Shown: one piece after another, positions 32,719-42,073 of the stretch
Layout of the letters: each line of letters opens with the position of its first letter
Position numbering within the stretch: the stretch's first letter is position 1
Assembly (NCBI GenBank): GCA_016124805.1
Contig: WGND01000011.1
Coordinates: 186,001 to 250,000, forward strand
From: Hyphomicrobiales bacterium
Lineage (GTDB): Bacteria > Pseudomonadota > Alphaproteobacteria > Parvibaculales > Parvibaculaceae
Direction: 5' to 3'
Length of the DNA stretch: 64,000 nt
Program-made: the position numbers and the translations under genes
The notes under the pieces: generated by a model
Told to the model about the DNA's origin: nothing
The model's database searches: none
What the model saw: only the letters and a program-made list of their open reading frames with translations

Positions 32719-33813
32719 ATGAATAATCGCTATATCGCCCTGATCGTAGGTGTGTTTCTCGGCGCTATCGTGACCTATCTGCTGGTTCCCAATGCGCCGC
32801 CGCCGGCCCCTGTCGACCAGGCGGCCGAGACGGCGCCTGCCGAAACATTGCGCGACGCCGCCGGGCTCACGCTCAAGGCGGTGAAGGAGCGCGGCTACCT
32901 GCAATGCGGCGTGACGCAAGGCTTGCCCGGTTTTTCCAATCCCGATGACAAGGGCAACTGGAAGGGCATGGATGTTGATTATTGCCGTGCCGTGGCGGCT
33001 GCCATTTTCGGCGACGACACCAAGGTCAAATATCGTCCGCTCTCGGCCAAGGACCGTTTCACGGCGCTGCAGTCGGGCGAAATCGACATTCTTTCACGCA
33101 TCACCACATGGACCATGTCGCGCGACACCTCGCTGGGCTTCAATTTTGCCGGCATCATCTATTATGACGGGCAGGGCTTCATGGTCCGCAAGTCGAGCGG
33201 CATCACCAGCGCCATGCAGCTTGATGGCGCCACCATCTGCACCCAGACAGGCACCACCACCGAGCTCAATCTTGCTGACTTCTTCCGCACCATGGGCATG
33301 AAATATGACGTGCTCGCCTATGAGAAGAATGACGAGGTCAGCGCCGCCTATGATCAGGGCCGCTGCGATGCCTATACGACCGACGCGTCCGGCCTTTATG
33401 CCGAGCGCCTGAAGCTCAAGAACCCCGCCGATCACATCATTCTGCCGGAAATCATTTCCAAGGAACCGCTCGGGCCGCTCGTGCGTCAGGGCGATCCGCA
33501 GTGGGAAGACATTGCCCGCTGGACGCTCAATGTCCTCATCAATGCCGAAGAGTTGGGTGTGACACAGGCCAATGTCGAGCAGATGAAGTCGAGCGACAAT
33601 CCCGAAATCAAGCGCATGCTTGGGTCGGAAGGCGCTTATGGCGACGGCATCGGTCTTGGCAAGGAATGGGCCGCGCAGGCCATTGCCGCGACAGGCAATT
33701 ATGGCGAGATTTTCGAGCGCAATATTGGCGTCAACACGCCGCTGGGCATTACGCGCGGGCTCAATGCCCTGTGGAAAAATGGTGGCCTGCAATATGCGCC
33801 GCCGATCCGTTGA
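32719..33813 (+). CDS. aapJ: General L-amino acid ABC transporter, substrate-binding protein
   Basis: A 364-residue solute-binding protein of the AapJ type. Family segments are VKERGYLQCGVTQGLPGFSNPD, WKGMDVDYCRAVAAAIFGD, LSRITTWTMSRDTSLGFNFAGI and GRCDAYTTDASGLYAERL. It should deliver polar L-amino acids to AapQMP. Unlike the usual cleavable signal peptide, the N-terminus is a hydrophobic helix (YIALIVGVFLGAIVTYLLVP) followed by a Pro/Ala-rich linker with no clear cleavage site, so it may stay anchored in the inner membrane. A good AAGGAAG ribosome site precedes the ATG. Confidence 0.93.
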   Translation: MNNRYIALIVGVFLGAIVTYLLVPNAPPPAPVDQAAETAPAETLRDAAGLTLKAVKERGYLQCGVTQGLPGFSNPDDKGNWKGMDVDYCRAVAAAIFGDDTKVKYRPLSAKDRFTALQSGEIDILSRITTWTMSRDTSLGFNFAGIIYYDGQGFMVRKSSGITSAMQLDGATICTQTGTTTELNLADFFRTMGMKYDVLAYEKNDEVSAAYDQGRCDAYTTDASGLYAERLKLKNPADHIILPEIISKEPLGPLVRQGDPQWEDIARWTLNVLINAEELGVTQANVEQMKSSDNPEIKRMLGSEGAYGDGIGLGKEWAAQAIAATGNYGEIFERNIGVNTPLGITRGLNALWKNGGLQYAPPIR

Positions 33814-33853
33814 GCCGATCATCGTCTGAATAGAACAGAACAGGGCAGACCAT

Positions 33854-35026
33854 ATGTGGTCTTTTTCGCGCGCTTCGATCAGTTGGACAAATCCGGGTTT
33901 CCGGGCCTTTGTCTATCAGGCGATCTCGCTCGTCCTTGTTGTCACGCTGTTCTGGTTTTTCATCTCGACCGCGCATGAAAACCTGCAGCGTCTGCATATT
34001 GCGACAGGTTTCGGCTTTCTGGAGAACACCGCCGGCTTCGGCATCATCCAGACCCTGGTGCCCTATAGCGAGGAGTCGAGCTATGGCCAGGCCTTTCTTG
34101 TCGGCCTGCTCAACACCCTGGTTGTCGCCGGTGTCGGCATTTTCTTTGCCACGGTGCTGGGCTTCATCATCGGCATCGCGCGGCTCTCCAGCAACTGGCT
34201 GATTGCCAAGCTCGCCATGGTCTATATCGAGGTGCTGCGCAATATCCCGCTGCTGCTGCAGCTCTTCTTCTGGTATTTCGCGATCCTGCGCCCGCTGCCC
34301 AAGCCCATCGACAGCATCACGCCGCTGCCGGGTGTCTATCTCAATAATCGCGGCATTGTGTTGCCACAGCCCGTGATGGATGGCAGCGCAGGTGCCTTCT
34401 TTCTGGTGCTGTTCCTCGCGCTCTGCTTTGCCTATGGCCTGCATCGCTGGGCACTGAAGCGTCGGCTGGCAACGGGGCATACCTTTCCGGCGCTGCCTGT
34501 GGGCGCTGCCGTGGTCGTCATTCTGCCGCTGCTCGTCTGGCTCATTGGCGGTGCGCCCCTGCATCTGGAATTTGCCGAGCATGGCCGTTTCGATCTTACC
34601 GGCGGCATGCGTCTCCTGCCGGAATTCATCGCGCTCACGCTGGGCCTGGCGCTCTACACCGCCGCCTTCATTGCCGAGATCGTGCGGGCAGGCATTCTGT
34701 CCGTCAGCAAGGGCCAGACGGAAGCGGCTTATGCGCTGGGTCTCAAGCCCGGCCAGACATTGCGCTTCGTCGTGATCCCGCAATCCATGCGGCTCATCAT
34801 CCCGCCGCTCACAAGCCAGCTCCTGAACCTCACAAAAAACTCCTCGCTTGCTGTCGCCATCGGCTATCCCGATCTCGTGGCGGTCTTTTCCGGCACGGTG
34901 CTCAACCAGACGGGGCAGGCCATAGAAGTCATCTCCATCACCATGGCTGTCTATCTTGTGCTCAGCCTCATCACTTCCTTCCTGATGAATATTTATAATG
35001 CGCGCGCCGCGCTCAGGGAGCGCTGA
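33854..35026 (+). CDS. aapQ: General L-amino acid ABC transporter permease Q
   Basis: A 390-residue permease of the His/Glu/Gln/Arg family. It has an N-terminal helix and then the transporter domain interrupted by a large insertion, as in AapQ. The loop that contacts the ATPase reads TEAAYALGLKPGQTLRFVVIPQSMRLIIPP. It follows aapJ after 40 bases and precedes aapM by three. Confidence 0.94.
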   Translation: MWSFSRASISWTNPGFRAFVYQAISLVLVVTLFWFFISTAHENLQRLHIATGFGFLENTAGFGIIQTLVPYSEESSYGQAFLVGLLNTLVVAGVGIFFATVLGFIIGIARLSSNWLIAKLAMVYIEVLRNIPLLLQLFFWYFAILRPLPKPIDSITPLPGVYLNNRGIVLPQPVMDGSAGAFFLVLFLALCFAYGLHRWALKRRLATGHTFPALPVGAAVVVILPLLVWLIGGAPLHLEFAEHGRFDLTGGMRLLPEFIALTLGLALYTAAFIAEIVRAGILSVSKGQTEAAYALGLKPGQTLRFVVIPQSMRLIIPPLTSQLLNLTKNSSLAVAIGYPDLVAVFSGTVLNQTGQAIEVISITMAVYLVLSLITSFLMNIYNARAALRER

Positions 35027-35029
35027 GCC

Positions 35030-36082
35030 ATGGAATGGATGCGCAAGAACCTGTTTTCAAGCTGGGGCAATTCGCTGCTCACCATTGTAGCGCTCTATCT
35101 TGTCTACATCATCATCGTGCCTTTTCTCGACTGGGCGGTCTTCAGCGCCGTCTTTACCGGCGACAGCCGCGCGGCCTGTCTCGGACCCGACAAGGGCGCC
35201 TGCTGGCCATTTGTCTATGCCAATTGGGACCAGTTTGTTTACGGGCGCTATCCCGAAGCCGAAAGATGGCGCGTCAATATCGTCTTCTTCCTGGGCGCGG
35301 CGGGTCTCATTCCGCTGCTCATGCCCTCGGTGCCCGCCAAACTCTATAACGTGATCTTCCTGCTGGTGGCCTATCCGGTGCTCGCCGTCATTCTGCTGGT
35401 CGGCGGGCGGCCCGGTCTGCCCATGGTCGATACGAGCTATTGGGGCGGGCTTCTCGTCACGCTTGTCGTGGCGGTCACCGGCATTGTCGTGTCGCTGCCG
35501 CTCGGCGTGCTGCTGGCGCTGGGCCGACGCTCCGAAATGCCGGTCATCCGCATGTTCTCGGTCATTTTCATCGAGGTCTGGCGCGGCGTGCCACTCATAA
35601 CGGTTCTCTTCATGGCGAGCGTCATGCTGCCCATGTTCCTGCCCGAGGGTGTGACGCTTGATAATCTGCTGCGCTGCCTCATTGGTGTGGCGCTTTTCTC
35701 CTCGGCCTATATGGCGGAGGTCGTGCGCGGCGGCCTGCAATCCATGCCCAAGGGGCAGGAGGAGGCGGCGCGCGCTCTGGGCCTCAGCTATCCCCAGACC
35801 ATGATCTTCATCATCCTGCCGCAGGCGCTGCGCCATGTGATCCCCGGCATCGTCAACACCTTCATCGGTCTTTTCAAGGACACGACGCTGGTACTGATCG
35901 TCGGCATTTTCGACCTGCTGGGGCAGGTGCGCACGCAGCTTTCCGACCCCAACTGGTCCGCACCGCAGACTGCCGTTACCGGCTATGTCTTTGCGGCAGC
36001 GCTGTTCTGGATTTTCTGTTTCGGCATGTCGCGCTATTCGACATTCATGGAACACCGGCTCAATGCCGGGCATCAACGCTAG
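35030..36082 (+). CDS. aapM: General L-amino acid ABC transporter permease M
   Basis: A 350-residue permease, partner of AapQ. The ATPase-contact loop is [31 protein letters not shown] periplasmic segment with two Cys ([15 protein letters not shown] near residues 47-61) lies after the first helix. Its TAG stop is part of the TAGGAG ribosome site for aapP, so translation of the two is linked. Confidence 0.94.
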   Translation: MEWMRKNLFSSWGNSLLTIVALYLVYIIIVPFLDWAVFSAVFTGDSRAACLGPDKGACWPFVYANWDQFVYGRYPEAERWRVNIVFFLGAAGLIPLLMPSVPAKLYNVIFLLVAYPVLAVILLVGGRPGLPMVDTSYWGGLLVTLVVAVTGIVVSLPLGVLLALGRRSEMPVIRMFSVIFIEVWRGVPLITVLFMASVMLPMFLPEGVTLDNLLRCLIGVALFSSAYMAEVVRGGLQSMPKGQEEAARALGLSYPQTMIFIILPQALRHVIPGIVNTFIGLFKDTTLVLIVGIFDLLGQVRTQLSDPNWSAPQTAVTGYVFAAALFWIFCFGMSRYSTFMEHRLNAGHQR

Positions 36083-36092
36083 GAGTGCCGAC

Positions 36093-36869
36093 ATGAGTGA
36101 CGCTGCATCCAATGCTGCACCGGCCGCCTCGGGTCGTCCCGCTATCGAGATCGAGCATGTCGATAAATGGTTTGGTGATTTTCAGGTGCTGCGTGACGTG
36201 GACCTGACGGTCAACCGGAACGAGCGCATCGTCATTGCCGGACCGTCCGGTTCGGGCAAGTCGACGCTCATCCGCTGCATCAACCGGCTTGAGAAGCACG
36301 ACAAGGGCGTCATCCGCGTCGATGGCATCGAGCTTACCGAAGACCTCAAGCGCATTGACGAAGTGCGCCGCGAGGTTGGCATGGTCTTTCAGCAGTTCAA
36401 TCTCTTTCCGCATATGACGGTGCTGGAAAACTGCATGCTCGCCCCCATCTGGGTGCGCAAAATGCCGGAGAAGGATGCCCGCGAAACGGCGATGAGCTAT
36501 CTGGAGCGGGTACGCATTCCCGAACAGGCACTCAAATATCCGGGCCAGCTTTCAGGCGGCCAGCAGCAGCGTGTCGCCATTGCCCGCTCGCTCTGCATGA
36601 ATCCCAGGATCATGCTGTTTGACGAGCCGACCTCGGCACTTGACCCTGAAATGATCAAGGAAGTTCTTGACGTGATGGTGGGCCTTGCCGAAGACGGCAT
36701 GACCATGATCGTCGTCACCCATGAGATGGGCTTTGCCCGTCAGGTGGCCGACCGCGTCGTCTTCATGGATGAGGGCGACATTGTGGAAAGCGCGGACCCG
36801 GAAACTTTCTTCAACAATCCGCAGAATGACCGCACCAAGGCGTTTCTCGCGCAGATTCTGCACAACTGA
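36093..36869 (+). CDS. aapP: General L-amino acid ABC transporter ATPase
   Basis: A 258-residue ATPase with Walker [10 protein letters not shown], the signature [15 protein letters not shown], Walker [15 protein letters not shown] and the H-loop VTHEMGFA. The ATG at 36093 with AGGAG seven bases before it is preferred over the longer frame that runs back into aapM. It completes the four-gene aapJQMP operon. Confidence 0.95.
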   Translation: MSDAASNAAPAASGRPAIEIEHVDKWFGDFQVLRDVDLTVNRNERIVIAGPSGSGKSTLIRCINRLEKHDKGVIRVDGIELTEDLKRIDEVRREVGMVFQQFNLFPHMTVLENCMLAPIWVRKMPEKDARETAMSYLERVRIPEQALKYPGQLSGGQQQRVAIARSLCMNPRIMLFDEPTSALDPEMIKEVLDVMVGLAEDGMTMIVVTHEMGFARQVADRVVFMDEGDIVESADPETFFNNPQNDRTKAFLAQILHN

Positions 36870-36878
36870 TCGCCGGGC

Positions 36879-37394
36879 CTAAAGCCCTTCCAGCTCCACG
36901 ACTTCCTGTCCGCAGGGATTGAAGCCGAATTTCTGGTAAAGCGGCAGCGCGCTTGGGTGGTCGAGCGTGCAGGTCTGCACGATCAGGCGATTGGGGCGAT
37001 GCGCCCAGGCCATGGTGATGGCTTCCCCGAGCAGGAATTTGCCGAGCCCCATGCCGATATGTTCCGGCATCATGCCGAGGAAATTCAAGTCGGCGCGGGG
37101 CATGTGGCGGAAGTCGAGTTCGAAAAATCCGGCCGGCGCCCCGTTCACATAGAGCACATAGATTTCGACGCGCTCATCCTGAATGGCGACTGCGAGGGCG
37201 GCGTCACTCAGGCGGCGCCGGTTGACCCAGAGATAGCTCTCGCCAATCGTGTTGTAGAGATAGCGGTAGAAATGCACCGGCGGCTTGTCGGCGCGCAGCA
37301 GGGCGTATTTGCCGCGTGGCCGGGGAATATGCGGCAGCTTCGGCTCCGCCAGCATTTCCAGATGGGTGACGATGGTCCGATGTCGCTCGCCCAT
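36879..37394 (-). CDS. GNAT-family N-acetyltransferase
   Basis: A 171-residue acetyltransferase. The acetyl-CoA-binding segment is MMPEHIGMGLGKFLLGEAI (the R/Q-x-x-G-x-G/A-like loop), preceded by GFFELDFR and followed by the terminal helix-strand PLYQKFGFNPCG. The acceptor is unknown. It starts three bases after the stop of the sulfurtransferase gene on the same strand and may be co-transcribed with it. It is convergent with aapP. Confidence 0.85.
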   Translation of the reverse strand: MGERHRTIVTHLEMLAEPKLPHIPRPRGKYALLRADKPPVHFYRYLYNTIGESYLWVNRRRLSDAALAVAIQDERVEIYVLYVNGAPAGFFELDFRHMPRADLNFLGMMPEHIGMGLGKFLLGEAITMAWAHRPNRLIVQTCTLDHPSALPLYQKFGFNPCGQEVVELEGL

Positions 37395-37397
37395 GGC

Positions 37398-38246
37398 TCA
37401 CACCTCGACGGGAAGGCCCTTGATCGCGCCCCATTCGGCCCATGAGCCGTCATAGATCGCGACTTCTTCATGCCCGAGGCGCGCCAGCGCCAGCGCCAGC
37501 ACCGCCGCGCTCACGCCGGAACCGCAGGTCGTAACCACGGGGCGCTTGAGGTCCACGCCTGCGTCATTGAAAAGCTGCGTTAGTTCTTCCACCGGCTTCA
37601 TGGTGCCGTCATCCCGCATCAGGCGATCATAGGGCAGGTTGCTGCTGCCGGGAATATGGCCGCTTGCCAGTCCCTGACGCGGTTCGGGCTCGGTGCCCTT
37701 GAAGCGCCCGGCGCTGCGGGCATCGACAACCTGCTCGCTGCAGGTATCGAGATTGCGCAGCATGGCATCCTTGTCGCGGATCAGAAAGGCGTTCTTGCGC
37801 GCCGTAAAGTGGCGCTTGCCGATGACGCTGCTGTCGCTTGTCACGGGATGGCCTTCCGACTTCCATTTCGGCAAGCCGCCATCCAGCACCACCACATCAT
37901 CATGGCCCATCACGCGGAACATCCACCAGACGCGCGCCGCGCTGAAAATGCCCGCGCCGTCATAAACCACCACGCGCACGCCATCGCCCAGGCCCATGGC
38001 CCGCACGCGGGAGGAGAATTTCTCCGCTGGCGGCAGCATATGCGGATAGGGCGAGTCGAGATCGGCGATTTCATCTATGTCGAAAAAGCTCGCACCGGGA
38101 ATGTGGCCGGCGGCATATTCCGCCTTGGCGTCGCGCTTCTGCTGCGGCAGATACCATGATGCATCAACGATGCGCACATCAGGGGCCTGCATGTGGCGGG
38201 CGAGCCATTCAGTCGTCACGAGCGGATTTTCGGTTGTCAGCGACAT
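37398..38246 (-). CDS. sseA: 3-mercaptopyruvate/thiosulfate sulfurtransferase
   Basis: A 282-residue two-domain rhodanese. The second-domain catalytic loop starts at C241 and reads CGSGVSA, the mercaptopyruvate sulfurtransferase form rather than the CRKGVTA-like loop of rhodanese. The first domain (DASWYLPQQKRDAKAEYAAGHIPGA) is inactive, as normal. It moves sulfur from 3-mercaptopyruvate to thiol acceptors. The cysteine synthase gene ends only 30 bases upstream of its start region, which suggests a sulfur amino acid unit. Confidence 0.9.
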   Translation of the reverse strand: MSLTTENPLVTTEWLARHMQAPDVRIVDASWYLPQQKRDAKAEYAAGHIPGASFFDIDEIADLDSPYPHMLPPAEKFSSRVRAMGLGDGVRVVVYDGAGIFSAARVWWMFRVMGHDDVVVLDGGLPKWKSEGHPVTSDSSVIGKRHFTARKNAFLIRDKDAMLRNLDTCSEQVVDARSAGRFKGTEPEPRQGLASGHIPGSSNLPYDRLMRDDGTMKPVEELTQLFNDAGVDLKRPVVTTCGSGVSAAVLALALARLGHEEVAIYDGSWAEWGAIKGLPVEV

Positions 38247-38276
38247 CTTGGTCTGTTTCCTGCGGGTATTTCTTGT

Positions 38277-39281
38277 TCAGTGATCAAGCCATGCCGGAAC
38301 GGGCAGGCCTTTTTCCTTCAGGAAAGCGGGGTTGAACATTTTGCTCTGATAGCGCGTGCCATAGTCGCAAAGGATTGTCACAATCCTGTGGCCGGGCCCC
38401 AATTCTCGGGCAAGCCGCATGGCACCGGCGATGTTGATGCCACTGGAGCCGCCAAGGCAGAGCCCTTCTTCCTTGAGCAGATCAAAGACGATCGGCAGTG
38501 CTTCGGCATCCTCGATCTGGAAGGCGGTATCAATCGGCGCATCGACGAGATTGGCGGTGATGCGGCCCTGACCGATGCCTTCGGTGATGGAGGAGCCCTC
38601 GGCTTTCAACTCGCCATTCTTGTAGAAATTATAGAGCGCGGCCCCCATCGGATCAGCCAGCCCGATGACGATGTCATTGTTGCGCTCTTTCAGTGCCATG
38701 CCGATGCCGGCCAGCGTGCCGCCGGTGCCGACCGCGCAGACGAAACCGTCCACTGTGCCGTCTGTCTGGTCCCAGATTTCGGGGCCCGTGGTTTCGATAT
38801 GGGCCTGCCGGTTGGCGACATTGTCGAACTGGTTGGCCCAGATCGCGCCATTGGGTTCCTTGGCGTTCAGTTCCTCGGCCAGACGACCGGAATATTTCAC
38901 GTAGTTATTGTCGTCCTTATAGGGCACGGCGGGCACTTCAATGAGCTCGGCGCCGCACAGACGCAGCATGTCCTTCTTTTCCTGCGACTGAGTTTCCGGG
39001 ATCACGATGACCGAGCGGAAGCCCATCGCATTGCCGACAAGGGCGAGGCCGATGCCGGTATTGCCTGCCGTGCCTTCCACGATCACGCCGCCGGGGCGCA
39101 GGCGCCCGCTTTTGACCGCATCCTGAATGATGAAAAGGGCGGCGCGATCTTTCACCGACTGGCCGGGATTGAGAAATTCCGCCTTGCCCAGAATTTCGCA
39201 GCCCGTCTCTTCCGAGGCGCGTTTCAGGCGAAGCAGCGGGGTGTTGCCGATTGACTCGACCAGTCCGTTTTTAATGTTCAT
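38277..39281 (-). CDS. cysK: Cysteine synthase A (O-acetylserine sulfhydrylase type)
   Basis: A 334-residue fold-type II PLP enzyme that makes cysteine from O-acetylserine and sulfide. The PLP Lys is K44 in NPGQSVKDRAA. The phosphate and substrate loops EGTAGNTGIG and GTGGTLAGIG are present. The ATG at 39281 is used because the longer frame lacks homologous sequence at its N-terminus. Variants acting on cystathionine (CBS) or other donors share this outline, so the exact reaction is probable rather than certain. Confidence 0.88.
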   Translation of the reverse strand: MNIKNGLVESIGNTPLLRLKRASEETGCEILGKAEFLNPGQSVKDRAALFIIQDAVKSGRLRPGGVIVEGTAGNTGIGLALVGNAMGFRSVIVIPETQSQEKKDMLRLCGAELIEVPAVPYKDDNNYVKYSGRLAEELNAKEPNGAIWANQFDNVANRQAHIETTGPEIWDQTDGTVDGFVCAVGTGGTLAGIGMALKERNNDIVIGLADPMGAALYNFYKNGELKAEGSSITEGIGQGRITANLVDAPIDTAFQIEDAEALPIVFDLLKEEGLCLGGSSGINIAGAMRLARELGPGHRIVTILCDYGTRYQSKMFNPAFLKEKGLPVPAWLDH

Positions 39282-39394
39282 CTTGTCCGGTCTTGTTGGG
39301 CATCTCGGCCGGTTGTGGTTGCATAACCCGCAACATACGAAGGCAGGCAGGCGCATTCAAGGGAATGCGGGCTTTTTGGCCTGTTCCCGCCCGT

Positions 39395-40009
39395 TCAGGC
39401 GAGTTTTGCCTTGTTCAGCACGAGCCACTGGATCATCAGCATGGTCTTGGCGTCCTCAATGCGGCCATCCTGCGTTGCGGCATAGGCATCTTCCAGCGGC
39501 ACCACCACGGCGCGGATGTCCTCATGCTCATGGGCAAGGCCGTGAAACCCGCCCATGCCGGTCAGATCGGTCGGGGCGGCAAACATGTAGCTGCGTTCGC
39601 CATAGCCGCCGGGGGAGGAATAGGCCCGCGTGATGAGCACGGGTTCGCCGATCTCGCAGCCGGCTTCTTCCAGCGCCTCGCGCTTGGCGACACCTTCCGG
39701 CGTCTCGCCCTGATCGATCATGCCGGCGATCACTTCAACAAGCCATGTCGGTTCGTGATGGATGAGGCCACAGGTGCGGAACTGCTCGATCAGCAGCACC
39801 GCGTCCTGCCGCGGGTCATAGGGAATGACCATCGAGACTTCGCCAATGTAATAGATGTCGCGTGTCACCACATCGGACCAGTCGCCGTCAAAACGACGAT
39901 GGCGAAACTGGTAGCGCTGAAGCACGCCCCAGCCGCGACCCAGTTCCTCGCATGAGATGACATTGATGTCGTCCATGCTGCGCGGCGTGGGGATGAGTTT
40001 CTTTTCCAT
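39395..40009 (-). CDS. NUDIX hydrolase, ADP-ribose pyrophosphatase type
   Basis: A 204-residue enzyme with a complete Nudix box: G96-x5-E102-x7-R110-E111-x2-E114-E115-x-G117 (GMIDQGETPEGVAKREALEEAG). YSSPGGYGER follows, at the position that in ADP-ribose pyrophosphatases holds the Pro/Gly loop. It probably hydrolyses ADP-ribose or related nucleoside diphosphate sugars to recycle them. It lies between cysK and cfa on the same strand but with gaps of over 40 bases. Confidence 0.88.
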   Translation of the reverse strand: MEKKLIPTPRSMDDINVISCEELGRGWGVLQRYQFRHRRFDGDWSDVVTRDIYYIGEVSMVIPYDPRQDAVLLIEQFRTCGLIHHEPTWLVEVIAGMIDQGETPEGVAKREALEEAGCEIGEPVLITRAYSSPGGYGERSYMFAAPTDLTGMGGFHGLAHEHEDIRAVVVPLEDAYAATQDGRIEDAKTMLMIQWLVLNKAKLA

Positions 40010-40055
40010 GAGGACTCCGACTGGCAGGCGTTGATCCCGCCAGTCTAACAGTCCC

Positions 40056-41336
40056 TCAGGGGCGTGCCAGCGTAAGCTGCGTCACATCGACATTGCCGCT
40101 CCGGAATCCGGCCTCGCAATAGCAGAGATAATATTCCCACATGCGGCGGAAGCGCTCATCAAAGCCCTGTGAGCGGATTTCCGGCCAGGCCGCCTTGAAG
40201 CGATCATGCCACTGATGCAGCGTTTCGGCATAGTCGAGACCGAAATCCAGATTGCCGACCCATGTCAGCCCCGCCTTGGCGACCTGATTTTTCAGTGCGG
40301 TGGGCGAGGGCAGCATGCCGCCGGGGAAAATGTAACGCTGGATGAAATCGGCGCTGCGGCGATAGCGCTGGAATGACTTGTCGTGAATGGTGATGATCTG
40401 CAGGCCGGCGACGCCGCCCGGTTTCAGGCAGTCATGCACCTTGCCGAAATAGGTCGGCCAATATTGCTCGCCGACGGCCTCGAACATTTCAATCGAGGCA
40501 ATGCGGTCATAGCTTTCGTTGACATCGCGATAATCCTGATAGCGGATTTCGACGCGGTCGCTCAGCCCCTGTTTTTCCATCCGCTCGCGGGCAAAGGCGA
40601 GCTGCTCTTTGCTGATGGTGATGCCGGTCACGCGGCAGCCCACTTCGCGCGCGGCATATTCGGCAAAGCCGCCCCAGCCGGAACCGATTTCGAGCAGGTG
40701 ATGCTCGGGTTTGAGGTCGATGCGTTCAGCCAGTGAGCGGTATTTGTTGATCTGGGCTTCCTGCAGCGACTGGCCGGGATGTTCGAAGCGGGCCGAAGAA
40801 TAGGTCATCGAGTTGTCGAGCCAGCGCGTATAGAAGCTGTTGCCCAGATCATAGTGATATTCGATGTTGCGCTTGGAGCCCGCCTTTGAATTGGCGCTGA
40901 GCAGATGCCCCATGCGTTCGATCAGGCGGGCGAGCGGCATGCCCTTGAGCCTGTTCTGCAGGCTTTCGCGGTTGCGCTCGAAAAAGGCCAGAAATTTCGT
41001 CAGGCTGGGTGTTTCCCACATGCCGTCGAGAAAGGCTTCGGCGGCGCCGAGATCCCCCTTCAGGAAAAAGCGCCAGGCCATGGCATAGTCATGGATCACC
41101 ATTTCCACCTCTTCGCCGGGCTGCGTGCCGGTGAAGCGCAGACGCCGCCCGTCGGGCAGAACAGCGATGAAACTGCCGGATTTGATTTTCAGGAGAATGC
41201 CGAAGGCTACACGCACCAGACGCGGAATGTCGGGCAGGGCCTTCAGGGATGCCGGTGTCATGTCGATCATGGCGTCCGCTGCCAGGGTCTCGGCAGGGGC
41301 AGGAACCTCTTGGGTGTCGAGTGGCGCATGTGTCAA
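40056..41336 (-). CDS. cfa: Cyclopropane-fatty-acyl-phospholipid synthase
   Basis: A 426-residue SAM-dependent enzyme that adds a methylene bridge to unsaturated acyl chains of membrane phospholipids. Signature segments are NIEYHYDLGNSFYTRWLD, MTYSSARF, the SAM loop LEIGSGWGGFAEYAA and IEMFEAVGEQYWPTYF, ending near RRMWEYYLCYCEAGF. The start is uncertain: TTG at 41336 has a strong GGAGGAGG six bases before it, while ATG codons at 41369 and 41360 lack one. I chose the TTG. Confidence 0.9.
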   Translation of the reverse strand: MTHAPLDTQEVPAPAETLAADAMIDMTPASLKALPDIPRLVRVAFGILLKIKSGSFIAVLPDGRRLRFTGTQPGEEVEMVIHDYAMAWRFFLKGDLGAAEAFLDGMWETPSLTKFLAFFERNRESLQNRLKGMPLARLIERMGHLLSANSKAGSKRNIEYHYDLGNSFYTRWLDNSMTYSSARFEHPGQSLQEAQINKYRSLAERIDLKPEHHLLEIGSGWGGFAEYAAREVGCRVTGITISKEQLAFARERMEKQGLSDRVEIRYQDYRDVNESYDRIASIEMFEAVGEQYWPTYFGKVHDCLKPGGVAGLQIITIHDKSFQRYRRSADFIQRYIFPGGMLPSPTALKNQVAKAGLTWVGNLDFGLDYAETLHQWHDRFKAAWPEIRSQGFDERFRRMWEYYLCYCEAGFRSGNVDVTQLTLARP

Positions 41337-41527
41337 AGCCAGTCCTCCTCCATATTCCATCGGTTCCATAATAGACCCAACTGGCAGCAGACATAAGTGT
41401 CTTGAGCTTATGTCTTTCTGCACTGCTTACGAGAAGGAGGGGGCGATGGTTCAAGCCCAAATGCGCGATCAGGCGTCATTCCAGAGAAAAAGGGCCCGGC
41501 GCGTGATGCGCTCAGGCCCCTTGAAAC

Positions 41528-41602
41528 TGGCTCCCCGGGCCGGATTCGAACCAGCGACCGATCGGTTAACAGCCGATTGCTCTACCACTGAGCTACCGAG
41601 GA
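41528..41602 (-). tRNA. tRNA-Asn (anticodon GTT)
   Basis: On the minus strand TCCTCGG pairs with CCGGGGA, with one wobble pair. The anticodon loop CTGTTAA carries GTT (complement of 41568-41570). The T arm is CTGG-TTCGAAT-CCGG-like, and CCA is encoded (complement of 41528-41530). Confidence 0.96.
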
Positions 41603-41639
41603 ATATTGGTCAGGCACTTGTCTCAACCAATGGAGGCTG

Positions 41640-41669
41640 CATATAGCAAAGAGACCCGCCGGATGCCAA
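41640..41669 (-). promoter_or_regulatory. Likely promoter of tRNA-Asn
   Basis: Read on the minus strand, TTGGCA (41669-41664) is followed after 18 bases by TATATG (41645-41640), about 38 bases before the tRNA. The -35 matches the consensus at five of six bases. The alternative -10 CTATAT gives 17-base spacing. Confidence 0.55.
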
Positions 41670-41761
41670 CCTTAATCTTGTATTGGCCCATTGATAGTCC
41701 CATGACTGCCATATTCGCAGTCTATTGATTGAGGCGCGAAAGTCTCAAGGAGTAGGTTTTT

Positions 41762-42073
41762 ATGGCGTCCGTGAAGTTTGGTAGCAGGAAATTCAAGGTT
41801 CCCGGCTCTCCGCTGATCCGCATCGTCAGTGGTATCCTGCTCATCATCGGCGGTATTCTGGGTTTTCTGCCCATTCTCGGTTTCTGGATGATTCCGCTCG
41901 GGGTCATCTTCCTGTCGGTCGATTTTCACCCCATTCGCCGGTTTCGTCGTCGATTCGAGGTCAAATATGGCCGCTGGCAGCGCCGCCGCCGTCGCGCGCG
42001 CCGTAAAGGCAGTGAATATGCCTCCAAAAAGCCCGCCGAGCCCCGGCAATTGCCGCTAGTCGATTCCGAGTGA
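41762..42073 (+). CDS. Small membrane protein with basic tail
   Basis: A 103-residue protein with one helical hairpin, about residues 19-53 (IRIVSGILLIIGGILGFLPILGFWMIPLG then VIFLSVDF). A strongly basic segment follows (RRFRRRFEVKYGRWQRRRRRARRKG). It resembles the short PGPGW-type transmembrane proteins of unknown function. Its last 18 bases overlap the end of the converging polysaccharide deacetylase gene. Confidence 0.75.
   Translation: MASVKFGSRKFKVPGSPLIRIVSGILLIIGGILGFLPILGFWMIPLGVIFLSVDFHPIRRFRRRFEVKYGRWQRRRRRARRKGSEYASKKPAEPRQLPLVDSE

Noticed and set aside
41125-41646. Plus-strand frame reading through the cfa start region and tRNA-Asn
   Set aside because: It ends in a tRNA-antisense peptide and overlaps the better-supported cfa gene.
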